DNA of 40,112 bases from the NCBI GenBank assembly GCA_004356455.1, contig SMWZ01000016.1, positions 1-40,112 on the forward strand. Direction: 5' to 3'. A model generated the notes under the pieces. It made no database searches. It saw only the letters and a list, made by a program, of their open reading frames with translations, and had not been told where the DNA came from. The position numbers were made by a program, and so were the translations under genes. This stretch comes from Deltaproteobacteria bacterium (GTDB lineage: Bacteria; Myxococcota_A; UBA9160; SZUA-336). Below are positions 22,914 to 31,252 of the stretch, piece by piece. Numbering within the stretch: the stretch's first letter is position 1; each line of letters begins with the position of its first letter.

Positions 22914-22923
22914 GGGTCGAGCG

Positions 22924-24945
22924 GTGAGGCGGCTGCTGATCATTGCCGTTCTGCTCGTCGTGGCGATCCTGGTGGGGGTCGCGGTGGCGTTGAGTGTGGT
23001 CGACGCTGATCGGCTGCGCGAGCCGATCGTCTCTCGCATCTCCGAGCGGCTCCAACGCACGGTGGAGCTGCGCGAGCTCGAGCTGATTCTCTTTCCCCTG
23101 CCCGCCCTGCGCTTGAGCGGGCTACGCGTGGAAGGCTCCACGCCCGAGGCGCCCCTGCTCGAGGTGAACGAGGCTCGGCTGCGCATGGCCTTCCTGCCGC
23201 TCTTCCTGGGACGGGTGGTGCTGCGTGCGGTCGAGCTGGATGCGCCGCGAGTGCGGCTGGAGCTCGACGCGCAGGGTCGCCTGCAGCTCCCCGGCTCCAC
23301 CGAACCCGCCGAGCGCGCCTCGAGTCCGGTGGCTGATGCGCCCGCGCGCGAGATGACGCTGGCGGTGGACACGGTCCGCATCGTCGATGGCGCGCTCGAG
23401 GTCGGCCCCTGGCGGGTGGAGAAGCTCGAGCTACAGGGTCGCCTGCGCCTGGACCGCTCCGCAGAGTTTACGTTCGAGGCCGACCTGTCCGAGCTCGGTC
23501 GGCTGCGGGAGGGCCGTGTGGACCTGCGGGGCGTCGGGACTGACGCGCTCAGCATCGCAGCGCGCGGAAAGCTCGAAGCGGTTGACCTGGCGGAGCTCGG
23601 TCAGCGTCTCGCACTCGAAGCGGAGCTCGCGGGGCGCGTGGACGGGACGTTCGAAGTGGGTGTAGAAGCGGGCACGCTGCGGACCGCACGGCTGGACTTT
23701 CGTGCGCGCCAGCTCGCGCTGGCAAGCAACGGCTTTGAGCTGGCCGGTGAAGCCGAGCTCGCGGCTGTGCTCGGCGGCGCCTGGAAGCTCGACCTCACAC
23801 GCAGCCGTATCGACTGGGGCGAGGCACTGCGCAAGCCCGCTGGCCTTGTGGCTTCTTTCTCGGGTGAGCTCGGCTCGACCGCGTCGCTCGCGGCGCTGCG
23901 GGACGTGCTCGTCAGGATCGGACCCAACCGACTCGAGCTCGAGCTGGCGCTGGACGCGGCTACGCCGCACGTGCGCATCCGGCCCGTCACGCTCGAGCTC
24001 GAGCCGCTCATGCAGCTGAGTCGGGAGCCGCTGGACCTGGGGGGACGCATCGAGCTGGGTGCGTGGGAGGTTGAGCTCGAGCCGCTCGCGCTCGCCGGAG
24101 ACGCGAAGCTCGATGGGGTCACACTGGGTCTGCAGCACGGTTCGGTGACGCTCGAAGGTTTGCTTCGAGCCCAGGGGACACGGCTCTACGCGGACGATGT
24201 GCGGATACTCGCCGCTGGGGAGAGCGCGACCCTCTCCGGCAGTTACGACCTGGTGAGTGGCCTGGCTCGACTCGATGGCGGAGTGAGCGGTGTGCAGGTC
24301 GAGGCGCTGGCAAAGTCGTTTTTCGGAAGCTCGGAGCTGGCGGGACTGCTCGAAGGCCGGGTCAGCCTCAGAGGGCCGCTGAGTCTCGTGGCCCTCGAGG
24401 GCGAGGGCCAGCTCGAGATCACCGACGGTCGGATCCGGGGCTTCTCGTTGCTGCAGCAGATCCTGGGAGGTCTGGCTGCGCTACCGGTGCTGCTGGCGCA
24501 GCTCAAGGGTCGGGATCTCTCGCGTTACGAGGAGGAGGAGTTCCAGCGTCTCGCGGCGGACTTCCGCCTGAAGGACGGGAAGCTCTATATGGACAACCTG
24601 ACGCTCGAGTACCGTCACGCCAGGGCGCAGCTGCACGGGACGGTGAGCCTGACCGATGGTGCACTCGCGCTCTCGGGACAGGTGGTGATCACGCGCGAGC
24701 TGGACGCGGAGCTCGCCGACCGCAAGCGCGGTCGCGAGCAGGTGATCCCGATCGCGGGCATCAAGGGCACCGTGACTCGGCCGCGGGTACAGCTCGACCG
24801 CGCGGCCCTGGCTAGCCTGGCCTCGGTCTACACTGGACAAGGTAAGTTCTTCGAGAAGCTGGAAGAGAAGCTGGGCAAGGAGGGCGCCGAAGCCGTGGGC
24901 GGGTGGCTGGATCAGATCCTGCGCGGACGCAAGCAAGAGCGGTGA
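22924..24945 (+). CDS. AsmA-family envelope protein
   Basis: About 673 residues from GTG at 22924; the frame is open into the end of gatA. One N-terminal membrane anchor (LLIIAVLLVVAILVGVAVAL) is followed by VDADRLREPIVSRISERLQRTVELRE and a very long beta-strand-rich region of repeated, alternating hydrophobic residues. That is the pattern of AsmA/TamB-like proteins thought to bridge the periplasm and move lipids. The C-terminal AsmA_2-like block includes ITDGRIRGFSLLQQILGGLAALPVL. This supports an outer membrane in this organism. The stop overlaps the GTG start of mtnA. Confidence 0.85.
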   Translation: MRRLLIIAVLLVVAILVGVAVALSVVDADRLREPIVSRISERLQRTVELRELELILFPLPALRLSGLRVEGSTPEAPLLEVNEARLRMAFLPLFLGRVVLRAVELDAPRVRLELDAQGRLQLPGSTEPAERASSPVADAPAREMTLAVDTVRIVDGALEVGPWRVEKLELQGRLRLDRSAEFTFEADLSELGRLREGRVDLRGVGTDALSIAARGKLEAVDLAELGQRLALEAELAGRVDGTFEVGVEAGTLRTARLDFRARQLALASNGFELAGEAELAAVLGGAWKLDLTRSRIDWGEALRKPAGLVASFSGELGSTASLAALRDVLVRIGPNRLELELALDAATPHVRIRPVTLELEPLMQLSREPLDLGGRIELGAWEVELEPLALAGDAKLDGVTLGLQHGSVTLEGLLRAQGTRLYADDVRILAAGESATLSGSYDLVSGLARLDGGVSGVQVEALAKSFFGSSELAGLLEGRVSLRGPLSLVALEGEGQLEITDGRIRGFSLLQQILGGLAALPVLLAQLKGRDLSRYEEEEFQRLAADFRLKDGKLYMDNLTLEYRHARAQLHGTVSLTDGALALSGQVVITRELDAELADRKRGREQVIPIAGIKGTVTRPRVQLDRAALASLASVYTGQGKFFEKLEEKLGKEGAEAVGGWLDQILRGRKQER

Positions 24946-25979
24946 GCTTTACGACGGTGCGCCTCGGTGAGCAGGGCGTGGAGCTGCTGGATCAGCGCTT
25001 GCTGCCCCACGAGGAGCGTTACATCGTGCTCAAGACCGCTGAGGAGGTAGCGCGCGCCATCGAGGAGATGGTCGTGCGCGGTGCGCCTGCAATCGGGATC
25101 GCGGCGGCGATGGGGATGGCGATCGAGCTCGCTCGGGCTTCGGATGCGAAGCTCGCCGAGACGCTCACGCAGGTGGGCGCGCGCCTGCGCGCTACACGAC
25201 CCACGGCGGTCAATCTGAGCTGGGCGCTCGAACGCATGGAAGGGGAGCTGCGTAGCCTGCTCGCCGCGGGCGCCGAGCCCGACGCAGTACGCGAAGCGGC
25301 CAGGACGCTGGCCCAGCGGCTTCACGATGAGGACGTTGCCAGCTGCCGTGCGATCGGAGACGTCGGCGCGCCGCTGGTTCCCGAACGGTCCATCGTGCTG
25401 ACCCATTGCAACGCCGGGGGCCTGGCGACGGCGGGCTACGGCACGGCGCTGGGCGTGATTCGCTCCGCCGCGCGCGAGGGACGGGTACGCGACGTACTGG
25501 TGTCCGAGACACGTCCCTTTCTGCAGGGCTCCCGCCTCACCGCCTGGGAGCTGTCTCGGGACCGCATACCCGTGACCCTGATCACGGACTCCATGGCGGG
25601 CTCCCTCATGCGTCTTGGGCAGGTGGATCTCGTGGTTGTGGGCGCGGACCGCATTGCGGCGAACGGGGACGTGGCTAACAAGATCGGTACCTACGCGCTC
25701 GCGGTTCTGGCGCAGGCGCACGGGCTCCCCTTTTACGTGGCCGCGCCGCTCTCGACCATTGATTTCGAAACGGCCTGCGGGGACGAGATCCCGATTGAGC
25801 AGCGGGCGCCGGAGGAGGTGCTGCATTTCGCGGGGCAGTCGATCGCTCCGGAGGGAGTGAAAGCCCTGCATCCGGCCTTCGACGTGACGCCGGCCGAGCT
25901 GGTCAGCGCCGTGGTCACCGAACGGGGGCTGGTTCGGCCCCCCTACGGGCCCGGCTTGGCCCGCCTCCGAAATCGCTAA
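24942..25979 (+). CDS. mtnA: S-methyl-5-thioribose-1-phosphate isomerase
   Basis: 345 residues from GTG at 24942 (GTGA overlap with the AsmA stop). It isomerises methylthioribose-1-phosphate to the ribulose form in methionine salvage. The family motifs RGAPAIG (47-53), THCNAGGLATAGYGTALG with catalytic Cys156, and GADRIAANGDVANKIGT with Asp236 are all present. No other mtn gene lies nearby. The 111-base gap to the next gene may carry that gene's promoter. Confidence 0.94.
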   Translation: MSFTTVRLGEQGVELLDQRLLPHEERYIVLKTAEEVARAIEEMVVRGAPAIGIAAAMGMAIELARASDAKLAETLTQVGARLRATRPTAVNLSWALERMEGELRSLLAAGAEPDAVREAARTLAQRLHDEDVASCRAIGDVGAPLVPERSIVLTHCNAGGLATAGYGTALGVIRSAAREGRVRDVLVSETRPFLQGSRLTAWELSRDRIPVTLITDSMAGSLMRLGQVDLVVVGADRIAANGDVANKIGTYALAVLAQAHGLPFYVAAPLSTIDFETACGDEIPIEQRAPEEVLHFAGQSIAPEGVKALHPAFDVTPAELVSAVVTERGLVRPPYGPGLARLRNR

Positions 25980-26090
25980 CTTACCGGCAAATCAGCGTAA
26001 TTTCAGCTGGCCCGGGAGCCTCGGGATTCAACGCAGGGGCCCTTTTTGCCGATAGGCCTGGCTGACGTCAAGCCAAACCCGGGGGGATGG

Positions 26091-27920
26091 GTGTCTCAGG
26101 AAGTCCTCATTGTTGAAGACGATCGTGCGCTGGCGCGAAAGCTGGTGCGCACGGTCGAGTCGGCCGGCTACCGCGCCCGCCTGGCGCACGATGGCGAGGC
26201 GGCGATGAGGGAGGTGGCGCACAGCAACCCAGACCTGGTGCTGCTGGATCTGCTTCTGCCCAAGAAGGACGGGCGCAGCGTGCTCATGCTTCTGCAGTCC
26301 GCCGAGGCCACGAATGGCATTCCGGTGATCGCCATGAGTGGCATCTTCCGCGGCCCGAGTAACGCCCGTGACCTGACGCAGGCCGGTGCCTCCGGGTTCC
26401 TGGAGAAGCCCTTCAGCGCGGAGGACCTGGTGTCTCAGCTGCACGCGCACCTGGGCCCACCCAAGGAGCCGGTCGTGTCGGAGACGACGAGCGCACGCGT
26501 CTCGCTCAGTGAGCGCTCCGTGGCCGAGGTGCTCTGGGACGCGATGCAGCAGGGACTCACCGGAGCCGTACATTTTCGGGCGGGCCGACACCATAAGGTG
26601 GTGCTGCTGGACCGGGGCGAGCCGCGGTCCATTCGCTCCAACGCCGTGCGCGAGTGCCTCGGCCAGCGTTTGATGAAGAGCGGGCGCATCGGCGAGCAAG
26701 CGCTCCAGGAGTCTTTTCGGCGCGCGAAGTCGAGCGATCGCAAGCAGGGCGAGCTGCTGGTCGCGATGGGCGCCCTGACTCGCGGTGAGCTGGACCAGGC
26801 TCTCGCGAGGCAGGCCGAGGGAAAGCTACTCGATCTCTTTGCCTGGCTGGAGGGAGAGTCCTGGACCCAGGCCGGTGTGACACAGGATTCGCTCGCCTCG
26901 CCGCTCGAGGGCTGGACGCAGCGAGCTACGATTTTGCGGGGCGTGGAGATGATGCCTCTGGACTGGGCCGAGCAGAAGCTCGCGCCCTACCGAGACTGCG
27001 CCATCACCCGGGAGAAGCTCGAGCTCAGCCACGCTGAGACCTCAGACGCCGTGGCCGCGCTGCTCAAGTGCCTCGAGCCGGGAAGCAAGGTAGGCGAGCT
27101 GATGCAACCGCATGCGCCTGCGCTCTTCGGCCTATGGCTTGTCGGGGGGGTCCGCTTCGATGAGAAGGGGTCGAAGCGCACCGGTGCCACGCCCGTGACC
27201 GCTGAACAGCTGCGTGAGCTGCTCGCGACCCAGGCCAAGCTGAACCACTTCCAGGTGCTGGGAGTGAGCCCGAACGTGGCGCCGCTGGAGATCCGCCCTG
27301 CCTTCGTCAGGCTGGCCAAGCTCTACCATCCGGACCGGTTTCGTGGCGTGCCGAGCGAGCTGGCCGCTCTGGCGGCCGAGGTCTTCGCGCGCATCTCCAC
27401 GGCGCACGATACGCTCACCGACCCGCAAGCGAGGCAAGTCTACGAGTCTGAGCTGAAGACCGGTAAATCTGCCGAGCAGCAGCGGAAGGATGTCAGGCGC
27501 ATCGTCGAGGCCGAGCAGGAGTGCCGGAGAGGCGAGGGCTGCCTCAAGGCGCGCGACCACGAACAGGCCAGCGCGCACTTCCAGCGCGCGCTCGAGTTCG
27601 AACCCAACGAGGGCGAGTTCCACGCCCTATACGGCTGGACTCTGTTCCTGACCAAGAGCGAGCAGCGGCCCAAGGCGATCGAGCACCTCAAGAAGGCCAT
27701 CGACCTCGCCCCTCAGTCCCCGACCGGGTATTACTACCTGGGCCAGCTGCTAAAGGCTTGCGAAGACCCGGACGGGGCGGGGAAAATGTTCCGCAAGGTG
27801 CTGAGCCTGCGCCCGGAGCACGTGGAGGCGAGCCGGGAGCTGCGCCTGATGCAGAAGCGGTTCAGGGAAGCCCACGGTAGTAAGTCGGGTAAGCTGTTCG
27901 GCTTCGGAAGGAAGAAGTAG
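26091..27920 (+). CDS. Response regulator with PATAN-like, J and TPR domains
   Basis: About 609 residues from GTG at 26091, preceded by a G-rich ribosome-binding site; TTG at 26046 is an alternative. Residues 4-122 are a receiver domain with acidic pocket EDD (9-11), phospho-acceptor Asp53 in LLDLLLP, Ser83 and Lys106 in EKPF. Residues about 140-290 resemble the DUF4388/PATAN module. A J domain (about 380-450) has an intact HPD in LYHPDRF. TPR-like helices follow (about 470-590), including LYGWTLFLTKSEQRPKAIEHLKKA. No DNA-binding domain is seen, so output is likely through protein contacts such as DnaK. ilvE starts on its last base. Confidence 0.85.
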   Translation: MSQEVLIVEDDRALARKLVRTVESAGYRARLAHDGEAAMREVAHSNPDLVLLDLLLPKKDGRSVLMLLQSAEATNGIPVIAMSGIFRGPSNARDLTQAGASGFLEKPFSAEDLVSQLHAHLGPPKEPVVSETTSARVSLSERSVAEVLWDAMQQGLTGAVHFRAGRHHKVVLLDRGEPRSIRSNAVRECLGQRLMKSGRIGEQALQESFRRAKSSDRKQGELLVAMGALTRGELDQALARQAEGKLLDLFAWLEGESWTQAGVTQDSLASPLEGWTQRATILRGVEMMPLDWAEQKLAPYRDCAITREKLELSHAETSDAVAALLKCLEPGSKVGELMQPHAPALFGLWLVGGVRFDEKGSKRTGATPVTAEQLRELLATQAKLNHFQVLGVSPNVAPLEIRPAFVRLAKLYHPDRFRGVPSELAALAAEVFARISTAHDTLTDPQARQVYESELKTGKSAEQQRKDVRRIVEAEQECRRGEGCLKARDHEQASAHFQRALEFEPNEGEFHALYGWTLFLTKSEQRPKAIEHLKKAIDLAPQSPTGYYYLGQLLKACEDPDGAGKMFRKVLSLRPEHVEASRELRLMQKRFREAHGSKSGKLFGFGRKK

Positions 27921-28840
27921 TGGCGGTCGAGAAGACCGAGAAGATCTGGATGGACGGGGAGCTGATCCCCTGGGACGAGGCCCGGGTCCCGATCCTGACG
28001 CATACCCTGCACTACGGTCTCGGGGCCTTCGAAGGAATTCGCTGCTATCGCTGTGATGACGGGCGCAGCGTGGTGTTCAGGCTGCGCGATCACGTCGAGC
28101 GGCTCGCGCGCTCCGCCCACATCCTGGAGATCGAGCTCCCCTACACGGTCGAGCAGCTCGAGCAGGCGGTGCTCGTGACGCTGCGCGCCAACAAGCTGCT
28201 CGAGGGCTATATCCGGCCTCTGCTCTTCCTGGGGGACGGATCCATGGGTCTGCTGCCTGTGGATAACCCCGTGCACGTTGCGATCGCGGTCTGGCCCTGG
28301 GGGACCTATCTGGGCGAGGAGAACCTCGAGCGCGGCGTGAGGGCGAAGATCTCCTCCTACATGCGCCCCCACCCGAACTCGACCATGACCAAGTCGAAGA
28401 CCTGTGGCGACTACGTCAACTCGATCCTGGCCAAGCGCGAAGTCACCCGGCTCGGCTATGACGAGGCGGTGCTGCTCGACGCCAGCGGTAACGTCGCGGA
28501 GGCGAGCGGCGAGAACATCTTCATCGTACGGCGCGGAGCCCTCAAGACCCCGCCTCTGGGGTCAGTGCTCGAGGGGATCACGCGTGACGCTGTGATGACG
28601 ATCGCGCGTGACAAGGGAATCGATGTCATCGAGCAGCCCTTCACGCGCGACGAGTTCTACGTTGCGGACGAGGCCTTCCTGACGGGCACTGCCGCCGAGG
28701 TGACGCCCATCCGCGAGCTCGATGACCGCACCATCGGCGCGGGTACCCGCGGTCCCATTACCCGTACCATTCAGACCACCTTCTTCGACGCTGTCCATGG
28801 GCGCACCGGCAAGTACGAGCACTGGCTCACCTACGTCTAG
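27920..28840 (+). CDS. ilvE: Branched-chain amino acid aminotransferase
   Basis: 306 residues from GTG at 27920, sharing one base with the preceding stop (TAGTG). It is a fold-type IV PLP enzyme for the last step of Val, Leu and Ile synthesis. LTHTLHYGLGAFEGIRCY is at the start, the Schiff-base Lys is Lys160 in SKTCGDYVNS, then ASGENIFIV, GITRDAVM and FLTGTAAEVTPI. It ends ahead of the GC-rich repeat region. Translation is probably coupled to the regulator gene. Confidence 0.96.
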   Translation: MAVEKTEKIWMDGELIPWDEARVPILTHTLHYGLGAFEGIRCYRCDDGRSVVFRLRDHVERLARSAHILEIELPYTVEQLEQAVLVTLRANKLLEGYIRPLLFLGDGSMGLLPVDNPVHVAIAVWPWGTYLGEENLERGVRAKISSYMRPHPNSTMTKSKTCGDYVNSILAKREVTRLGYDEAVLLDASGNVAEASGENIFIVRRGALKTPPLGSVLEGITRDAVMTIARDKGIDVIEQPFTRDEFYVADEAFLTGTAAEVTPIRELDDRTIGAGTRGPITRTIQTTFFDAVHGRTGKYEHWLTYV

Positions 28841-28852
28841 CCTGTACTAGCG

Positions 28853-28885
28853 CGGTATCGGCCGGCACAGCCGGCCTGCGCGCAC
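28853..28885. repeat. REP-like palindromic element, copy 2
   Basis: Stem GGCCGGC (28860-28866), loop ACA, stem GCCGGCC (28870-28876), with upstream CGGTATC and downstream TGCG-CGCAC. It aligns with the element at 15161-15194, and the differing stem base keeps pairing. A weaker relative starts with GCGTTATCGACCGGC at about 28931. It lies 13 bases after the ilvE stop and may serve as its terminator. Confidence 0.6.
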
Positions 28886-28970
28886 TTTGCTCGGCTTCGC
28901 CTCGCGCTGCGCGGCCTGCGGCCTTGCTAGCGCGTTATCGACCGGCGTAGCCCTGCGTAGGCGCCTCACC

Positions 28971-29139
28971 GGGACGCGCGCAAGCGGCGCGTAGCGCCGC
29001 GCGCAGCGAAGGCCGGAGGCCTTCGCGAAGAGCGGGTGGGCCAGGCCGCCCTGGCCCGGGACGCGCGCAAGCGGCGCGAAGCTCCGCGCGCAGCGAGGCG
29101 AAGCTGAGCGTAGGCGGGTGGGCCAGGCCGCCCTGGCCC
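28971..29139. repeat. Tandem GC-rich repeat of about 85 bases, two copies
   Basis: Copy 1 covers 28971-29057 and copy 2 covers 29058-29139; both open with GGGACGCGCGCAAGCGGCGC. Each ends in a hairpin, GGGCCAG-GCCGCC-CTGGCCC (29038-29057 and 29120-29139). Copy 1 also has CGGCGC-GTA-GCGCCG (28985-28999), which has a mismatch in copy 2. The whole gap 28841-29156 separates convergent genes and holds no gene. It could act as a two-way transcription stop. Confidence 0.75.
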
Positions 29140-29156
29140 GGGACCCGCCAGTACAA

Positions 29157-30689
29157 CTAGCCGATCGCGTAGCTGAAGATGCCATCGAGGACGTGCTCGC
29201 GCTCTGCGTCCGTGACGTTCTCGACCGGCAGCAGTAAGCCATTCGAAGCGGCGCTCTCCGCAACGGGCAGGCGCACGAGCTCGCGGTTGGTTATCGGAAC
29301 GGAGATTCGCCGGATCTCGATGCCTGCTTCTCCCAGCAGCTTGTGCAGATCGTCTGAGCTCGTGCGCGCGAAGCGCGTCAAGCGCAGCACATAGCCGGAG
29401 TAGACGGGCAGCGCGTCCTCCGGCGTGGGCGGGATCTCGAACGCGTCGTAACGCACCAGCGCAGCGGAGTAGGCCCTGGCGTTCTCGCGTCGGGTGGAGA
29501 TGCGATCGTCCCAGGTCTGCAGCAGACGGCGCAGAGCCGCCGCCGCGCCGTCCCCGAGCCGATGCTCCTGTGCTCGTTCACGCAGGCGCTCTGCCAGCGC
29601 GTCCGGTACTGCGACCAGAGCCGCGCCGGAGGCCGACGCAGCCTGCCCCAGACGCATACGGAACACACACGCGCAGGGGCTGCGGCCGAGACGGGACTCT
29701 CCGAAGCGTGCCCCCAGGCTCGTGCCAGCGTCCTCGATCACCTCGAGCCCTGCGCTCTCGGCGACTGCGTAGAGCTGGTCCAGGGCGGCCGGCTGGCCGA
29801 AGCTGTGGGCGATCACCATACATCGGGCCCGCGGCGAAAGTGCCGTGTGCAGCTTCACGGGGTCGAGGGTCAAGCGATTGGGCTCGACATCCACGAAGAC
29901 GGGGCGCGCTCCGCTGGCGCGAATCGCTTCAATTACACTGGCAGAGACGATCCCCGGACAGATAACCTCGTCCCCCTCGCCCAGCTCCAATGCTTGCACC
30001 AGCAATGCGAGCGCTTCGCGGTGGGAGCTCAGCACGAACGTGGACTCGGCCCCGACGTACTCTCGCAGCTCACGTTCCAGAGCCCCGGTCTCGGGCCCCG
30101 GGCTCGGACGAGCGACGATGTCATCGAGCTCGTCGGCCGAGAACCTCGACCCCGAGAAGCTCACCTGGACCTCGGGGGTCACTCGTGCGGGGGTGAGCTG
30201 ATCCAGGTAGCGTCCGACCGCGTCCAGCATCTCGTCCACCATCTGGAGGTAGGTGTCGCCGTCTTCCTCGGCATCCTGTGGGCGCTCCAGCTCCCTCCGA
30301 TCCACGTCGTGGCCGCGCTGCCTGAGCACGACGCCGGGGCAGGAATCCGAGCTGAAGCAGTCGATCACCTCCAGTAGACCGAGGCGGCAATTGCCGCCGA
30401 TGGCCAGCGGGATCTCGGTGTTGACGCCGATGGCAATGACGAGATCCGGACGGATGCGGTCCTCCAGCCAGCGCACCACCTCTTCCCCGAGCTTGCGCGC
30501 GCTGCGCGCGGGAATCGAGGAGCAATCGCAGAGCTCCAGGATCTCGGGACAGAAATCACGCTCTCCCTCACTCTCCTGGCCGATGAACGCCACCACACGG
30601 TCCCCGCGCTCAAGCAGAAACTCGAGCACGCAAAGCGCGCGATAGGTGCCTCCGATGAGCGCGATTCTCGGCCGGCCTGGATGCATCAT
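29157..30689 (-). CDS. Degenerate formyltransferase-DegT aminotransferase fusion
   Basis: 510 residues from ATG at 30689. Residues 1-165 resemble a methionyl-tRNA formyltransferase-like domain (IALIGGTYRALCVLEFLLERG, DLVIAIGVN), but at the His motif the sequence reads GLLEVIDCFSSD, with Ile109 where His is expected. Residues 175-510 are a DegT/DnrJ/EryC1/StrS sugar aminotransferase: HSFGQPAALDQL, EDAGTSLGARFG. In place of the Lys that binds PLP it has CVFRMRLGQAASASG (341-355), and there is no Lys from 325 to 376. Neither half looks catalytically normal. It overlaps the PilZ-like gene by four bases and ends the flagellar modification operon. A carbohydrate-binding or scaffold role is possible. 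Confidence 0.78.
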   Translation of the reverse strand: MMHPGRPRIALIGGTYRALCVLEFLLERGDRVVAFIGQESEGERDFCPEILELCDCSSIPARSARKLGEEVVRWLEDRIRPDLVIAIGVNTEIPLAIGGNCRLGLLEVIDCFSSDSCPGVVLRQRGHDVDRRELERPQDAEEDGDTYLQMVDEMLDAVGRYLDQLTPARVTPEVQVSFSGSRFSADELDDIVARPSPGPETGALERELREYVGAESTFVLSSHREALALLVQALELGEGDEVICPGIVSASVIEAIRASGARPVFVDVEPNRLTLDPVKLHTALSPRARCMVIAHSFGQPAALDQLYAVAESAGLEVIEDAGTSLGARFGESRLGRSPCACVFRMRLGQAASASGAALVAVPDALAERLRERAQEHRLGDGAAAALRRLLQTWDDRISTRRENARAYSAALVRYDAFEIPPTPEDALPVYSGYVLRLTRFARTSSDDLHKLLGEAGIEIRRISVPITNRELVRLPVAESAASNGLLLPVENVTDAEREHVLDGIFSYAIG

Positions 30690-31252
30690 CCTGCTCCCCT
30701 CTTGCTCTCCCGAAGCGCTTGACTCTGGCTCCTGAGGGTGAGCTGAATGATCCTCTCCTGGTCTTCCGGCAGGATCTCTTCGAAGCCGAAGGCGATGATC
30801 ATGTGGCCCTCGGCGGCCTCTTCGAGTTTCACGCAGCGCGCCAGCGCCCTGATCAGGGGAAGCCCGGATTCCCACAGATCGAGCTGGGCCTCGACCAGCT
30901 CTCCGGGTGAGACGTCTAGCGAGAACTGTCCGGAGAAGCCCGATCCCGAGAGCGTGATATCGATGGGCTGGAGGGAAAGCATGTGGTCATCGGCGGACTG
31001 GCCCGCGCGGGCCATCTGGTCCAGGCGCCGGTCGATGCGGTCCAGCGTCAGCGCGATGCGTAGCATCAGGTCGAGCGCGACACGGTGCTCAGAGGACAGG
31101 CCTGACTCATCGATGGCGGTGGAGGAGAGGAACGCGGAAGGGCGGCGGGACTTGAGGCGAAGCCGCACCTGCTCCCCCTCCTCCTCGGATAGCACGCGCA
31201 GGCCCACGCGGGCGAAGGTTTGGATTCGAAAGTACTCACGTCGCTCGCTCAT
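30686..31252 (-). CDS. PilZ-like protein in flagellar locus
   Basis: 188 residues from ATG at 31252; the frame is open further left. RREYFRI at residues 4-10 and DITLSGSGFSG at 98-108 match the RxxxR and (D/N)xSxxG motifs by which PilZ domains bind cyclic di-GMP. The distance between them is much longer than usual because of a helical segment at about 41-92. Function is inferred: a cyclic-di-GMP-responsive switch for filament modification or motility. Four-base ATGA overlaps at both ends tie it into the operon. Confidence 0.65.
   Translation of the reverse strand: MSERREYFRIQTFARVGLRVLSEEEGEQVRLRLKSRRPSAFLSSTAIDESGLSSEHRVALDLMLRIALTLDRIDRRLDQMARAGQSADDHMLSLQPIDITLSGSGFSGQFSLDVSPGELVEAQLDLWESGLPLIRALARCVKLEEAAEGHMIIAFGFEEILPEDQERIIQLTLRSQSQALRESKRGAG

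Noticed and set aside
28841-29156. CRISPR array in the repeat cluster
   Set aside because: There are only two adjoining repeats without spacers, all rich in palindromes; no cas gene is nearby.
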